From: Cuniculiplasma divulgatum | Lineage (GTDB): Archaea; Thermoplasmatota; Thermoplasmata; Thermoplasmatales; Thermoplasmataceae | Reading direction: 5' to 3' | Length of the DNA: 64,000 bases | Assembly: GCA_031200235.1 (NCBI GenBank) | Contig: CP133595.1 | Span: forward strand, 1,240,001-1,304,000 | Shown here: positions 8,769-18,034 of the stretch, piece after piece | How positions within the stretch are numbered: the first letter of the stretch is position 1 | How the letters are laid out: every line of letters begins with the position of its first letter | Notes under the pieces: model-generated | Database searches by the model: none | What the model was told of the DNA's origin: nothing | The model's input: only the letters and a program-made list of their open reading frames with translations | Program-made: the position numbers and the translations under genes

Positions 8769-9224
8769 TTGATCCAGACATTTTTCCGGTTCAGCACGTT
8801 GTCATCCCCAACATTTTCATATTATGATCAATACTCCTCCGTGAAGGATTCCTATTATTCCTTGATTCTTGCGATGGCAGGTTTCGTGATTCTTGCAGGT
8901 GCAGCAATACTCAGATTTTCCGGCCTTGTGCCACTGTACCTGACCTATCTCACAATTGTTGCCGCAGCCATAATTTTTGTCGATGCCTATTTTGTTTACA
9001 AAGGAAGCCATGCAGCAAAGTCAATGGGGATTCTGCTGGGCATAATTGCCATGATTGTATCTTCCAACCCGGCTCACTTCTCAGCTCTGGCAAGATTCGG
9101 TTCATCTCCTGCCCTTTCTGGTGCTGACATTACCATGGTACTGGGTTTCTATCTGCTTCCAGCTGTGTATATTATTTCATATGTCCTTGAAACGATTTCC
9201 AGCAGGGAAGGGCTCAGGCAATAG
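8769..9224 (+). CDS. Integral membrane protein (about four helices)
   Basis: 151 residues; an aromatic, serine-rich N-terminus is followed by four hydrophobic segments between about residues 30 and 142. Function unknown. The only early start is TTG at 8769-8771, about 22 bases after a TATA-like AATATTAATA (8745-8754), suggesting a leaderless TTG start. It belongs with neighbouring small membrane genes in a run of unknowns before hemA. Confidence 0.6.
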   Translation: MIQTFFRFSTLSSPTFSYYDQYSSVKDSYYSLILAMAGFVILAGAAILRFSGLVPLYLTYLTIVAAAIIFVDAYFVYKGSHAAKSMGILLGIIAMIVSSNPAHFSALARFGSSPALSGADITMVLGFYLLPAVYIISYVLETISSREGLRQ

Positions 9225-9321
9225 ATCATCCATCCAAAATACTTGATGAAGCAGTTGAGGAGATATTTACGAAAAAAATTCTTAGACAAAGTATATAGGA
9301 ATCCATTCTCATAACCATCTA

Positions 9322-9639
9322 TTGAAGTCTCGAAATATCTGCAGCGAATGCAATGGAACCGGTTACACGCATAACGGCGACCTGCAGATATGCAATGCAT
9401 GCTATGGATTGGGAAAACCATATAGGCAGGATAATTTCTCGATTCAAAGGCGAAGGGAGGCAAACATTGTCATACTTATTTTGGGGTTTATGCTTGCCGC
9501 CCTCATACTGTCAACCGGACAGTTGAAAATGAAGTGGGTTCTTATTGTTGTGGGAGTCTACCTGTGGATCATGATGGGAAGCATCGCCTCATTCTTCGCT
9601 TCAATTCCGGCACGTATCAGGCATAAAATAGTGCAGTGA
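9322..9639 (+). CDS. Zinc-ribbon (CxxCxGxG) small membrane protein, paralogue of the 48199 gene
   Basis: 105 residues. The N-terminus has two DnaJ-type CxxCxGxG repeats (C7/C10 and C24/C27), expected to bind zinc; two hydrophobic helices follow at about residues 49-64 and 72-92, then a basic tail. The same architecture occurs at 48199-48561. The start is TTG at 9322, with TATATA at 9292-9297 giving a leaderless spacing of about 27. The role may be membrane-anchored chaperone-like or redox binding, but this is not shown. Confidence 0.65.
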   Translation: MKSRNICSECNGTGYTHNGDLQICNACYGLGKPYRQDNFSIQRRREANIVILILGFMLAALILSTGQLKMKWVLIVVGVYLWIMMGSIASFFASIPARIRHKIVQ

Positions 9640-9724
9640 CTGGATGTTTATATTATGGAACTTTCCAATAAAAAACTGAATTTAAATATATTTTAAGAAT
9701 CTGGAGCGTAGGTCCCCGGAGACC

Positions 9725-9751
9725 ATGGACACTCCGAGATATTCGTGTTGA
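9725..9751 (+). CDS. Possible 8-codon leader ORF upstream of hemA
   Basis: ATG GAC ACT CCG AGA TAT TCG TGT TGA encodes MDTPRYSC. It follows GGAG closely and stops two bases before the hemA ATG at 9754. A TATA element at about 9681-9694 puts the mRNA start near 9712, so the ORF would lie inside the hemA leader. Translation is unproven. Confidence 0.25.
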   Translation: MDTPRYSC

Positions 9752-9753
9752 AT

Positions 9754-10938
9754 ATGACGTCATTTGGTGCCATTATATGGAATTACAGGCTTGATCCACC
9801 ATCATTCAATGAAATGGTGTCACTGACTCCGGAAAAGATAGATAATCTGGCTGCCAGCGTATCGCAGCACTATGTGGTACTTTCAACCTGCAACAGGGTT
9901 GAAATCTATTTCACAACTTCTGACGATTCGCCCCACGTGGACATGGCCGGTGGGATTTATCTTTCTGGACTGGATGCAGTTTCACATCTTTTCAGGGTGG
10001 CATCCGGGCTCGAATCCATGTCTTTGGGAGAGCATGAGATACTGGCCCAGATCAAGAGTTCCTATGAGAAATACAGTAAAATGAACAGGACCGACAAGCT
10101 CATTTCCCTCATTTTCCGGAAGGCAATAAGTACGGGGAAACTTGCAAGGGAAAATACCAGCATCTCAAGGGGAAAAACTTCCATACCTGTGATCGCACTT
10201 GATCTGGCTGCAGGAATCAGGTCCATACCGGAATCATCTGTTCTGGTCATAGGGATGGGGCAGATGGCGGAGACGTTCATAAGGTACCTTGTTAAGACAC
10301 CTCCACGGAAACTCACAATTGCAGGGCGCAACAGCAATCTGGGAGAGGAACTTGCCAGGCGGTATGGCGGGGTATATGTCAGCACGGATAGGTTGCCGGA
10401 GGCTGTCAACCAGAGCGATATAATCATCGCTGCAACGTCTTCAAAATCAATACTGATACATCCTGGAGACATTTCGAAATCAGGACTGCAGGTTTTTATT
10501 GACATATCAAACCCCATAAATATAGACCAGGGGGTAAGATATATTCCGGAGAAGGTGGTCATTGACCTGAATACAGTGGAGGGAATTGCTTCCCGGAACA
10601 GGGAATCAAAACTGTCAGAGATACCAAAGGTCGAGGCCATAATCGATGAATCACTGGCAACGTTCTCGAAAAAACTCATGGAGTTCCAGGCTGAGGAATT
10701 TATCACCAGATCTTATTCTTATGCAGAGGAAATAACAAGGAGCGAAGTGGATCGGCTTCTGGAGGAGATCAGGAAAGGCAGGAATCCCGATGACGTGAGG
10801 CTGAAGATGGTAAACTCCCTAGTTAAAAAACTGCTGGGGCAGTATGCCACATCACTTCGTGATGCCGCCCTGAGCCATGATTCAGAAAAAATGAAAATTA
10901 TCAGCTCAGCATTCCTGAATGACGGAACGAATTCATGA
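9754..10938 (+). CDS. hemA: Glutamyl-tRNA reductase
   Basis: Converts glutamyl-tRNA to glutamate-1-semialdehyde, the first committed step of C5-pathway tetrapyrrole synthesis. The catalytic cysteine lies in STCNRVEIY; ESMSLGEHEILAQIK and the NADPH-binding VLVIGMGQMAE region are characteristic, followed by a C-terminal helical dimerisation part. The frame opens at GTG 9745; ATG 9754 gives 394 residues. It converges on hemL, which performs the next step, with a 6-base overlap of coding ends. Confidence 0.95.
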   Translation: MTSFGAIIWNYRLDPPSFNEMVSLTPEKIDNLAASVSQHYVVLSTCNRVEIYFTTSDDSPHVDMAGGIYLSGLDAVSHLFRVASGLESMSLGEHEILAQIKSSYEKYSKMNRTDKLISLIFRKAISTGKLARENTSISRGKTSIPVIALDLAAGIRSIPESSVLVIGMGQMAETFIRYLVKTPPRKLTIAGRNSNLGEELARRYGGVYVSTDRLPEAVNQSDIIIAATSSKSILIHPGDISKSGLQVFIDISNPINIDQGVRYIPEKVVIDLNTVEGIASRNRESKLSEIPKVEAIIDESLATFSKKLMEFQAEEFITRSYSYAEEITRSEVDRLLEEIRKGRNPDDVRLKMVNSLVKKLLGQYATSLRDAALSHDSEKMKIISSAFLNDGTNS

Positions 10939-12168
10939 AATTGATTTGAGACTGTTCCTTGATGCCTCCACCACTTTCCCTAGATCGTCGAGAGTATGTA
11001 CGGAACTGGTGAAACATGCCTCAAACTGCGATTTCGGGATAAATACCCCATTGTTCAGCATGGTGTTAAAGAACCTTGTGTAAAGGTCAGTACGTGACCT
11101 CAAGGCAGCTGCTCCATCTGTAATTTCACGGTTATTGAAGAATACAGTGAACATGGTTCCTGATCTGTTGAACTGAATATCTATGCCCTTTTGTCCGGCG
11201 AAGTCCACTATTTCGTCACCAAGTTTTGTCACATACGAACATATGCCGGTATAGTCGACATTCTTCAACTCCTGCAGTGTGGCATATCCTGCAGCCATTG
11301 CAAGAGGGCTTCCGGAGAATGTGCCCTGCTGGTAGAAGGTACCACTGGGTGCAACATCCTCCATTATTTCACGGCGGCCCCCGAACATTCCAACAGGCAA
11401 CCCTCCGCCTATGATCTTTCCAAGCGTCGTCATGTCCGGTTTCACACCAATCATATCCTGATAGCCGCCGTATGATGATCGGAAACCAGTTATGACCTCG
11501 TCAAAAATAAGAATTGAACCACTGTCACTGGTCAGTTCCCTGGAAGCCTTCAGGAATTCCGGATCCGGTGGCACAACCCCAACATTTCCCAGAACCGGTT
11601 CCGTGATAAATGCCGCAATCCGCGGTCCAAGATTCCTGAAAACCGTTTCAAGGCCAGGTATATCATTGAAGGCAATTTCCAGTGTTGAATACCTTGCCGG
11701 GTCAGTATCCGGCTTATATGGAGCTGCAGACAGGGCCATATCGTGTGCGCCGTGGAATCCACCCGAAATCTTGAGAATCAGATCCCTGCCCGTATGGTGC
11801 CTCGCAAGCCTCAGAGCATGCATTGTTGCCTCCGTACCGGAATTTGTGAATCTCATCATCTCTACGGAGGGAATTGCTTCCCTTATGGCCTTACCAAGCT
11901 GTATCTCCCCTTCTGACGGAGCGCCAAAAAGTATTCCGCGTTCCATCTGGATCTGAAGTGCTTTCATTACTCTCTGATTCCCGTGTCCCAGGATGAGGGG
12001 ACCGAATGCCAGGCAGTGATCAACATATTCCCTGCCATCGGCATCATAAATCCTGGATCCTGATGCAGACCTGATGAATCTGGGGTAAGGTTCATAGAAA
12101 CGCACTGGTGAGTTCACTCCACCCGGAAAGATCTCCCTTGATTCCTTATAAAGTGATTCCGAAGACAT
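10933..12168 (-). CDS. hemL: Glutamate-1-semialdehyde 2,1-aminomutase
   Basis: 411 residues, a PLP enzyme of aminotransferase class III that makes 5-aminolevulinate from the hemA product. Signatures include SPVRFYEPYPRFI, RFTNSGTEATMHALRLAR, FDEVITGFR and TTLGKIIGGGLPVG with the PLP lysine. The convergent arrangement with hemA keeps the first two porphyrin steps together without forming one operon. Confidence 0.95.
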   Translation of the reverse strand: MSSESLYKESREIFPGGVNSPVRFYEPYPRFIRSASGSRIYDADGREYVDHCLAFGPLILGHGNQRVMKALQIQMERGILFGAPSEGEIQLGKAIREAIPSVEMMRFTNSGTEATMHALRLARHHTGRDLILKISGGFHGAHDMALSAAPYKPDTDPARYSTLEIAFNDIPGLETVFRNLGPRIAAFITEPVLGNVGVVPPDPEFLKASRELTSDSGSILIFDEVITGFRSSYGGYQDMIGVKPDMTTLGKIIGGGLPVGMFGGRREIMEDVAPSGTFYQQGTFSGSPLAMAAGYATLQELKNVDYTGICSYVTKLGDEIVDFAGQKGIDIQFNRSGTMFTVFFNNREITDGAAALRSRTDLYTRFFNTMLNNGVFIPKSQFEACFTSSVHTLDDLGKVVEASRNSLKSIS

Positions 12169-12298
12169 GGCAAGAAATCGGCACCTGAGATTTAGCTTCT
12201 TTCATTGAAGTTTCAGTCCTGCCGTTATGCGGCATTTTTCATAGGCAAACCTTTTGAGAAAAGTCAGATTAATTACCATACATACCATGGGGTTGCAA

Positions 12299-13237
12299 AT
12301 GGTGAATGAGAAATCCTTCGTAGAGGAAGCAATCCAGGAGATAAGATCAAAGCTTACGGATCGCGGCATCCTGGCATGTTCTGGTGGGCAGGACAGCACA
12401 CTCCTTGCGGTGCTGGCCAACAGGGCTGCTGGAGAGAAGGTCCTTACTGTGTTCGTTGACACGGGCCTTCTCAGAAAGGGTGAACCTGAAAGAGTGGAAG
12501 CCATTTTCAAGAGATTTTCCCTGAACTACCGCATAATTGATGCCTCAGATCGCTTCCTGTCAGCCCTGAAGGGCATATCAGAGCCAGAGCAGAAGAGGAA
12601 GATCATAGGCAAGACCTTCATCGATGTTTTTGAGGAGGTGGCAAAGGAATATGGCGCAAAATTCCTCCTGCAGGGAACAATTGCCCCAGACTGGATTGAG
12701 AGCGGCGGTAGCGTCCGGGAAGTAATCAAGAGCCACCATAACGTTGGCGGCCTCCCGGAGAAAATGAACCTGAAGCTTATTGAACCACTCAGGGACCTTT
12801 ACAAGGATGAGATACGGGATATTTCACGTTTCGTAGGGTTAGATACGGATGTACAGCCTTTTCCCGGCCCCGGACTTGCCGTACGAATAATTGGGGAGAT
12901 CACCAGGGAGAAGGCCGATCTCCTGAGGGATGTAACGGAGATAGTGGAACGTGGTGTCAGGGATGAGTATGCTGATGCATCGGGCAGGCCCTGGCAGTAC
13001 TTTGCAGTGCTCCTGCCGGTTCAGAGCACCGGCATACATGGAGACAAGAGAACTTATGGCAACACGGTGGCCATAAGGATGATTGATACCAGCGATGCAA
13101 TGAGCGGCACATTCACGAGGCCATCATGGGACTTCCTGGACAGAATTTCCACCGAGATAACCAACGAGGTGAAAGGCATAAACCGCGTTGTTTATGATGT
13201 GACGAATAAGCCGCCGGCAACAATTGAATGGGAATGA
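12299..13237 (+). CDS. guaAb: GMP synthase subunit B (ATP pyrophosphatase)
   Basis: The synthetase half of two-subunit archaeal GMP synthase; it adenylates XMP and accepts ammonia from a separate glutaminase subunit, which is not in this window. The PP-loop appears as SGGQDS, followed by [11 protein letters not shown], the central [15 protein letters not shown] region, and a C-terminal dimerisation domain ending PPATIEWE. The frame opens at 12254; ATG 12299 ([12 protein letters not shown]) matches the normal N-terminus, ATG 12287 is the alternative. guaB, the preceding step, is at 23939. Confidence 0.93.
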   Translation: MVNEKSFVEEAIQEIRSKLTDRGILACSGGQDSTLLAVLANRAAGEKVLTVFVDTGLLRKGEPERVEAIFKRFSLNYRIIDASDRFLSALKGISEPEQKRKIIGKTFIDVFEEVAKEYGAKFLLQGTIAPDWIESGGSVREVIKSHHNVGGLPEKMNLKLIEPLRDLYKDEIRDISRFVGLDTDVQPFPGPGLAVRIIGEITREKADLLRDVTEIVERGVRDEYADASGRPWQYFAVLLPVQSTGIHGDKRTYGNTVAIRMIDTSDAMSGTFTRPSWDFLDRISTEITNEVKGINRVVYDVTNKPPATIEWE

Positions 13238-13307
13238 AAAATTCAGGTCTTCAGGTAATTTAAATATATGGCGAAGCATTGTGGGTAGTTATCATTAAAG
13301 GGATATC

Positions 13308-13910
13308 ATGACAGAAGAGGAATTATTGCTTTCGGAAGAGGAATACCAGAAATCCGGCATTCACATAGGAACACAGGTAAAGTCAAAGGATATGCAGGAG
13401 TACATCTTCAAGATCAGGAACGACGGCCTTTACATCCTTGACATCAAGAAGACCAACAGCAAGCTCATAGTTGCAGGAAAGATGCTGTCCAGGTTCAAGC
13501 CCTCTGAAATACTGGTCGTAGCCCAGAGGCAGTATGCATTCAAACCAGTCACAAAGTTTTCAGAAGTGGTTGGGGCAGAATCCATAGTCGGCAGGTTCAT
13601 TCCGGGCACCCTGACCAACCCACAGCTGTCCAGCTACAGGGAAGCAAAGGTAATCATAATCACCGATCCCCTGGCAGACACGCAGGTCATGAAGGAGGCA
13701 AAGAGGGTTGGAGTGCCAATAGTGGCTCTCTGCGATGCAAACAATAAGACTGATTTCGTTGACCTCATAATACCCACAAACAACAAGGGAAGAAGATCCC
13801 TGGCAGTGATATACTGGCTGCTGGCAAGGGAGATCCTGAAGAACCGTGGTACCATAAGGGATTACTCGGAGTTCAACTACACCATTGACGATTTCGAGTC
13901 CCAGATCTGA
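13308..13910 (+). CDS. rps2: 30S ribosomal protein S2
   Basis: 200 residues. Archaeal S2 features include GIHIGTQVKSKDM, YILDIKKTNSKL, GRFIPGTLTNP and the terminal NNKGRRSLAVIYWLLAREIL. It belongs to the small-subunit body near the decoding platform. Its 3' end overlaps convergent endA by 34 bases. A TATA-like TTTAAATATA lies near 13259-13268, and it appears to be transcribed singly. Confidence 0.97.
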   Translation: MTEEELLLSEEEYQKSGIHIGTQVKSKDMQEYIFKIRNDGLYILDIKKTNSKLIVAGKMLSRFKPSEILVVAQRQYAFKPVTKFSEVVGAESIVGRFIPGTLTNPQLSSYREAKVIIITDPLADTQVMKEAKRVGVPIVALCDANNKTDFVDLIIPTNNKGRRSLAVIYWLLAREILKNRGTIRDYSEFNYTIDDFESQI

Positions 13911-14845
13911 TGGTCATTGAGAAAGGGGTCCCTTACCCTGATAATTTTTACATATGCAGTCCTTGAACCGGATCTTCCGGCAAATACCATTTCTTTCCTT
14001 ACGCCCTGCGCGACCCTTACGGCCCTGCTTATTTTGTACCATTCCTCAGTTTCCTCAAGCACATGCACAAGGAACTCTGCATGGGCATCAATGTTAACAC
14101 CATAAACCCTGAAATTTGCTCCGTACTTGAATCCTGTTCTCACTATGAATCCCCTGGACACAAGATCGCGGAAAACCCTCATGGTGAGGCTCTCATCGTT
14201 ACCTGCCGTTCCGGACAGAAGTGAAGATTCGTATTCGTTCAGGAGCCTTATGCTCCCAAGGGTCGTCCCCATCCACTCAGGTATGCCGCTGTCCTCGGAT
14301 GCAGGGGTACCATTGAGATCAACTATGTTTTTTGGGTTACCCAGCGCAGTCCTGACATTACCTTCAGGTTCAAACGGTCTGGCAATGAACATTGTGATAT
14401 CGTGATCGTCGTCTATGGCTGCATAGATCGAATCATTGCCCGCTACGAGCTGGGAAAATGTAATGGTGCGGTCTTCCCTGACCGTGACAACAGGTCCCCT
14501 GTAATCCTCACGTGGCGTTCTTCTGTAATACATGGAGTTGTTCTCAACCTTCACCAGGAAGCCCTTTGATTTCAGCAACTGAAACAGGTAGAAGCGATCG
14601 GTGAACCCTGGGGGCTGATCAAACGCGCTGATGAGGGAAAGAAGGCTTCTCATGGAGGGATTCTCCGCTGTGATTCTTCCCTTAATAACAAGATAGAGCG
14701 CCTCGTACGGATCCAGGTAGAGGATCCCGGAAATTATCCTGCCCACTCTGTACTTGCTCTGCAGATGAGAGGGCCCCTTCCCCTCTTCTATGGAAAAGAC
14801 AACCTTCTGGCATATTGCCCTATGCGGTCCGCTGCCTTTTTGCAT
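13877..14845 (-). CDS. endA: tRNA splicing endonuclease, two-repeat type
   Basis: About 322 residues, consistent with the alpha-2 class in which each chain carries two endonuclease units. The C-terminal unit keeps the catalytic elements: Tyr in YGANFRVYG, His in AHAEFLVHV and Lys in RVAQGVRKEMVFAG. The N-terminal unit is degenerate. It cuts bulge-helix-bulge introns; a suitable substrate, tRNA-Trp, is at 30173 in this window. The start at 14845 has GGAGAAGG just before it, inside the end of the GTPase gene, so the two are probably co-translated. Confidence 0.9.
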   Translation of the reverse strand: MQKGSGPHRAICQKVVFSIEEGKGPSHLQSKYRVGRIISGILYLDPYEALYLVIKGRITAENPSMRSLLSLISAFDQPPGFTDRFYLFQLLKSKGFLVKVENNSMYYRRTPREDYRGPVVTVREDRTITFSQLVAGNDSIYAAIDDDHDITMFIARPFEPEGNVRTALGNPKNIVDLNGTPASEDSGIPEWMGTTLGSIRLLNEYESSLLSGTAGNDESLTMRVFRDLVSRGFIVRTGFKYGANFRVYGVNIDAHAEFLVHVLEETEEWYKISRAVRVAQGVRKEMVFAGRSGSRTAYVKIIRVRDPFLNDHQIWDSKSSMV

Positions 14846-15350
14846 AAACCTTCTCCACAAGGCTGTCGGTGATGCTGTTCAGCAGCTCCGGAATGCCTTC
14901 ACCGGTCCGCGAGGATACCATCACATAGTCCACTTTTTCCTTTTTTCCAATCTTCTCAATATCCTCAGTCCAGATCTGGGCCTCGTACTTCATGTCAGAT
15001 TTAGTTCCCACAAGCAAAATCTGGGGTTTTTTCTCAAAAGTCTTGGAATATTTCACTATGTCATGGGCAAAGTCCAGTGAAGCAGGGTTTGTGACATCCA
15101 CCAGCACAAGTATTATGTTGGATCCTGGAAGAAACCTTTCTGCCTCCGGGCCATCAGATATTTCCTGGAGCAGCAGATCAGCAGATATCTTGGTGCCGTC
15201 CCTGTCAACAACAAGACGCTTCCTTGAAAGCAGTTTTGAAGCCGAACCAGGGCTGTCAGAATCGTATACTACCCGGGATATGAGGGCACTTTTGCCGGTA
15301 CCTTTGCCTCCGGCAACACTAACTTTCCAGGCAACACGATCCATGACCAT
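14820..15350 (-). CDS. Ras/Rab-like small GTPase
   Basis: About 176 residues. G1 is GGKGTGKS near the N-terminus, the G4-like motif is GTKSD and G5 is SSRTGEG; the normal DxxG of G3 is replaced by a less typical EISDGPE. This suits the archaeal Ras-superfamily group, whose roles are mostly unknown. ATG 15350 lies about 27 bases from a TATA-like ACTATAAG (minus strand, 15375-15383); the frame also opens at TTG 15356. It overlaps endA by 26 bases. Confidence 0.8.
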   Translation of the reverse strand: MVMDRVAWKVSVAGGKGTGKSALISRVVYDSDSPGSASKLLSRKRLVVDRDGTKISADLLLQEISDGPEAERFLPGSNIILVLVDVTNPASLDFAHDIVKYSKTFEKKPQILLVGTKSDMKYEAQIWTEDIEKIGKKEKVDYVMVSSRTGEGIPELLNSITDSLVEKVYAKRQRTA

Positions 15351-15356
15351 TGGCAA

Positions 15357-15716
15357 TTGATTAGGAGGATTTTCTTATAGTTTTTGCTGGTGAAATCTCG
15401 GTTCGTTGCAAATTGCCGTCGCAGTACAGAAAGTTACAAATACGGTATGCTCTGTTCCGATATTTCCGCGGAAATATCATGAATTTTCCTCAGCTTTACT
15501 GCAGGGAAGTCTGCATTATTGAGGCAATCTGTGTGACTTCGTGTTCTCCGACATTTTGACGCTATTCAATATTCGCTATTGATCACTGTTCTGGAGGAAT
15601 GCCATATTGTTACGTCTCAGCATAATATTCTGTCAACCTTGTAAAACGTTGGCTCTGACAATGATTCGCACTGAATAGGTTTATTAACTTTTTGGGCATA
15701 CTTGGATGGTGACATT
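15357..15716. other. 360-base intergenic region containing a perfect palindrome
   Basis: There is no convincing gene here. A 20-base perfect palindrome is at 15459-15478. A 26-codon Cys-rich frame (15479-15559) begins immediately after it but has no TATA or ribosome site. The aminotransferase promoter (TTTATTAAC, about 15680-15688) lies at the right end. Confidence 0.5.
15459..15478. repeat. Perfect 20-base palindrome GATATTTCCGCGGAAATATC
   Basis: All ten base pairs match, and symmetry ends exactly at these borders. It lies 120 bases upstream of the GTPase start and 240 bases before the aminotransferase. Its form suits a dimeric regulator's binding site or a short RNA hairpin. Confidence 0.6.
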
Positions 15717-16925
15717 ATGGAATTCAAGTTTTCAGATAACCTGAAGAATATGAAGCCTTCCGAGATAAGGGAACTCCTCAAATATGCGACCAACAAGAAT
15801 CTCATATCATTCGGTGGGGGCATGCCCAATCCCGAAACGTTTCCAATGGCAGACCTCAAGTCCATTATGGATGACGTGATGAATCAGTATGGGACAATTG
15901 CTCTGCAGTATGGGAACACTGGAGGCCTCAACGAGCTGCGCACGGAAATAGTACGCCTTGTCAGGGAAACTGAAAACATAAAGAGTTCAGAATCGCAGGT
16001 CCTTGTTACAGCCGGATCACAGCAGGGGCTCTATGAGTTAGCAAAGATACTTGTGAATCCTGGTGACGCCATAATTACAGAAGAGCCGACGTACGTTGGC
16101 GCCATATCGGCGTTTGACGCCAATGATGCGGATATGCATTCCATCCCAATGGACGAGAATGGGATCAAGACAGAACTGGTTGAAGCCGAAATCAAGAAAC
16201 TCATATCAAAGGGAAAGAAACCCAAGTTCATATACACAATACCAACATTCCAGAACCCTACCGGGGTAACCCTGAGTCTGGAAAGAAGGCGCCACCTCAT
16301 AGAAATCTCTCAGAAATACCAGATTCCACTGGTTGAGGACAACCCGTATGGGGAACTGAGGTATGATGGGGATAGGATACCATCTCTTAGATCGCTTGAC
16401 CCGGAAGTCATATATCTTGGCACATTCTCCAAGATCATGTGTCCGGGACTCAGGATGGGCTTCACAGTGGCTCCCGAGTCCTTCATATCAAGAGTGAACC
16501 TTCTGAAGCAGGCTCTTGATCTGTCCTCAAGCACCTTCAGCCAGTTTGTGGCGTGGCAGTACCTTGCCAGAGACGAGGTGAAGAAGCAGATTCCCAAGAC
16601 AATCAAATTGTACAGGAGAAAGAGGGATACCATGTTCAGGGCACTTGAAGAGTATTTTCCAGATGGATCAAGCTGGTCAAAGCCGCTTGGCGGAATGTTC
16701 CTCTGGGCCACAGTTGATTCCAGGATAAACACCACGGATATGCTGCAGGATGCCATACAGGATGGGGTAGCCTATGTCAGTGGAAACGCTTTCTCTCCGG
16801 CCAGGGCTCAGGCAAACAGCATGAGGCTGAACTTCACGTTCTCCGAAGATGAACAGATTTACGAGGGAATCAAGAGGCTCGCTTCTGTACTGGAGAAGAA
16901 AATGTCCGTGCTTCAGCCCCAGTAG
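15717..16925 (+). CDS. PLP-dependent aminotransferase (class I, LysN/aromatic-like)
   Basis: 402 residues from the ATG at 15717. It begins MEFKFSDNL and shows SFGGGMPNPETFP, GSQQGLYELAKIL, PTFQNPTGVTLS, VEDNPYGELRY and the PLP-lysine site YLGTFSKIMCPGLRMGF. This fits the MocR-related fold type I group that includes 2-aminoadipate and aromatic aminotransferases; the exact substrate is uncertain. The frame opens at TTG 15702, but GGTGA precedes the ATG. The CoaD fusion gene starts 12 bases after its stop, so they are likely co-transcribed. Confidence 0.88.
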   Translation: MEFKFSDNLKNMKPSEIRELLKYATNKNLISFGGGMPNPETFPMADLKSIMDDVMNQYGTIALQYGNTGGLNELRTEIVRLVRETENIKSSESQVLVTAGSQQGLYELAKILVNPGDAIITEEPTYVGAISAFDANDADMHSIPMDENGIKTELVEAEIKKLISKGKKPKFIYTIPTFQNPTGVTLSLERRRHLIEISQKYQIPLVEDNPYGELRYDGDRIPSLRSLDPEVIYLGTFSKIMCPGLRMGFTVAPESFISRVNLLKQALDLSSSTFSQFVAWQYLARDEVKKQIPKTIKLYRRKRDTMFRALEEYFPDGSSWSKPLGGMFLWATVDSRINTTDMLQDAIQDGVAYVSGNAFSPARAQANSMRLNFTFSEDEQIYEGIKRLASVLEKKMSVLQPQ

Positions 16926-16937
16926 GCTGATAATACC

Positions 16938-17924
16938 ATGATCACAGTACTGGGGGGATCTTTCACAAGATTCCACAAAGGGCATATGCTGATGCTGGAT
17001 GCTGCTATCAGGACAGGAAATCACCTGATCGTGGGTCTCGCATCAGATGATTTTCTTAAGAGCCACAAGGCGTATGATGCGCCCAGATATTCTATGAGAA
17101 AGCGTGCCCTTGATAACTATATATCCCGGTTCACATCGGATTATGAAATATATCCTCTTGATTCGAGAAACGGGAACGCTGATGCTTCTGCTGAATACGA
17201 TACCATTGTTGTATCAAGAGAAACCCGTGCCCAGGCTGAAGCAATAAATTCGTCAAGGATCCGGAAGGGGCTCAAGCCATTGAGGATCGTGGAGGTACCC
17301 ATTGCTCTGGCAGAAGACCTTTTTCCCATAAGCTCCAGCAGGATTGTGAAGGGAGAAATCAGGGCTAACGGCCGCAGGGTCACGCCAGTCCTCATAGGAA
17401 TATCCACTGCCAACAGCCTCAAGGTCATGGCTCTGGATAGATATATTTCAAAAGTAATGAGAAATTATGAGATCTTTCGCAATCAGGAGTATGAACTGGA
17501 GACAGATCAGCCACTGGGCATCGACACACAGATAAGTGCAATGAAGAGGGCTCAGTCCGCCCTGGGATCCCGGGATTATGGTGTTGGTGTTGAATCCGGT
17601 GTATATATGGATCGGATTACTGGAAGCGCGATTGACATCCACTACTGTGTGGTCATTGACAGGTATTCCAGGGTTACAGTGGGTACGGGAAGCGGTTTCG
17701 CCATTCCACCGGATATCGTCAGGGGAATCAGAAACGGGCTTACGGAATCTCAGGCTTTTGTAGAATCCTATGGCGGAACGGACCCCGGATCAACTTCAGG
17801 TATTGCAGGAATAATCTCGGGCAACAGGATCACCAGACAGGAACTTGTTTATGAGGCCATCAGGAATGCATTCATCCCAAGGACCGGCGCTTCATTCTAT
17901 GGCTTGGATGAAAAGATCCAGTGA
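16938..17924 (+). CDS. coaD: Fusion of phosphopantetheine adenylyltransferase and inosine/xanthosine triphosphatase
   Basis: 328 residues in two parts. Residues 1 to about 150 are archaeal CoaD: GGSFTRFHKGHMLML with the HxGH nucleotidyltransferase motif, and ISSSRIVKGEI; this step makes dephospho-CoA. Residues about 155-328 match the YjjX/DUF84 house-cleaning NTPase (GIDTQISAMKRAQ, GVGVESGV, TVGTGSGFAIPP), which removes deaminated purine triphosphates. No frameshift or stop separates them, so one polypeptide is made. Why the activities are joined is unknown. Confidence 0.87.
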   Translation: MITVLGGSFTRFHKGHMLMLDAAIRTGNHLIVGLASDDFLKSHKAYDAPRYSMRKRALDNYISRFTSDYEIYPLDSRNGNADASAEYDTIVVSRETRAQAEAINSSRIRKGLKPLRIVEVPIALAEDLFPISSSRIVKGEIRANGRRVTPVLIGISTANSLKVMALDRYISKVMRNYEIFRNQEYELETDQPLGIDTQISAMKRAQSALGSRDYGVGVESGVYMDRITGSAIDIHYCVVIDRYSRVTVGTGSGFAIPPDIVRGIRNGLTESQAFVESYGGTDPGSTSGIAGIISGNRITRQELVYEAIRNAFIPRTGASFYGLDEKIQ

Positions 17925-18034
17925 GTTTCGCCGCTCACCAATATTCCCATTATTCTTCTCATGGAGTCCTTAAAAGTGTTCCTGCACATCTACATAATGG
18001 TTAAGTACGGGGAAGCCATTAAAAAAAGAGCATA

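Noticed and set aside
9711-9724. GGTC/GACC hairpin in the hemA leader
   Set aside because: Only four pairs with a six-base loop; too weak to call an attenuator.
10062-10706. 214-codon frame antisense to hemA
   Set aside because: Entirely inside hemA on the other strand; its protein resembles no family and mirrors hemA codon bias.
15479-15559. 26-codon Cys-rich ORF after the palindrome
   Set aside because: No TATA box, ribosome site or recognisable family; five Cys in 26 residues could be chance.
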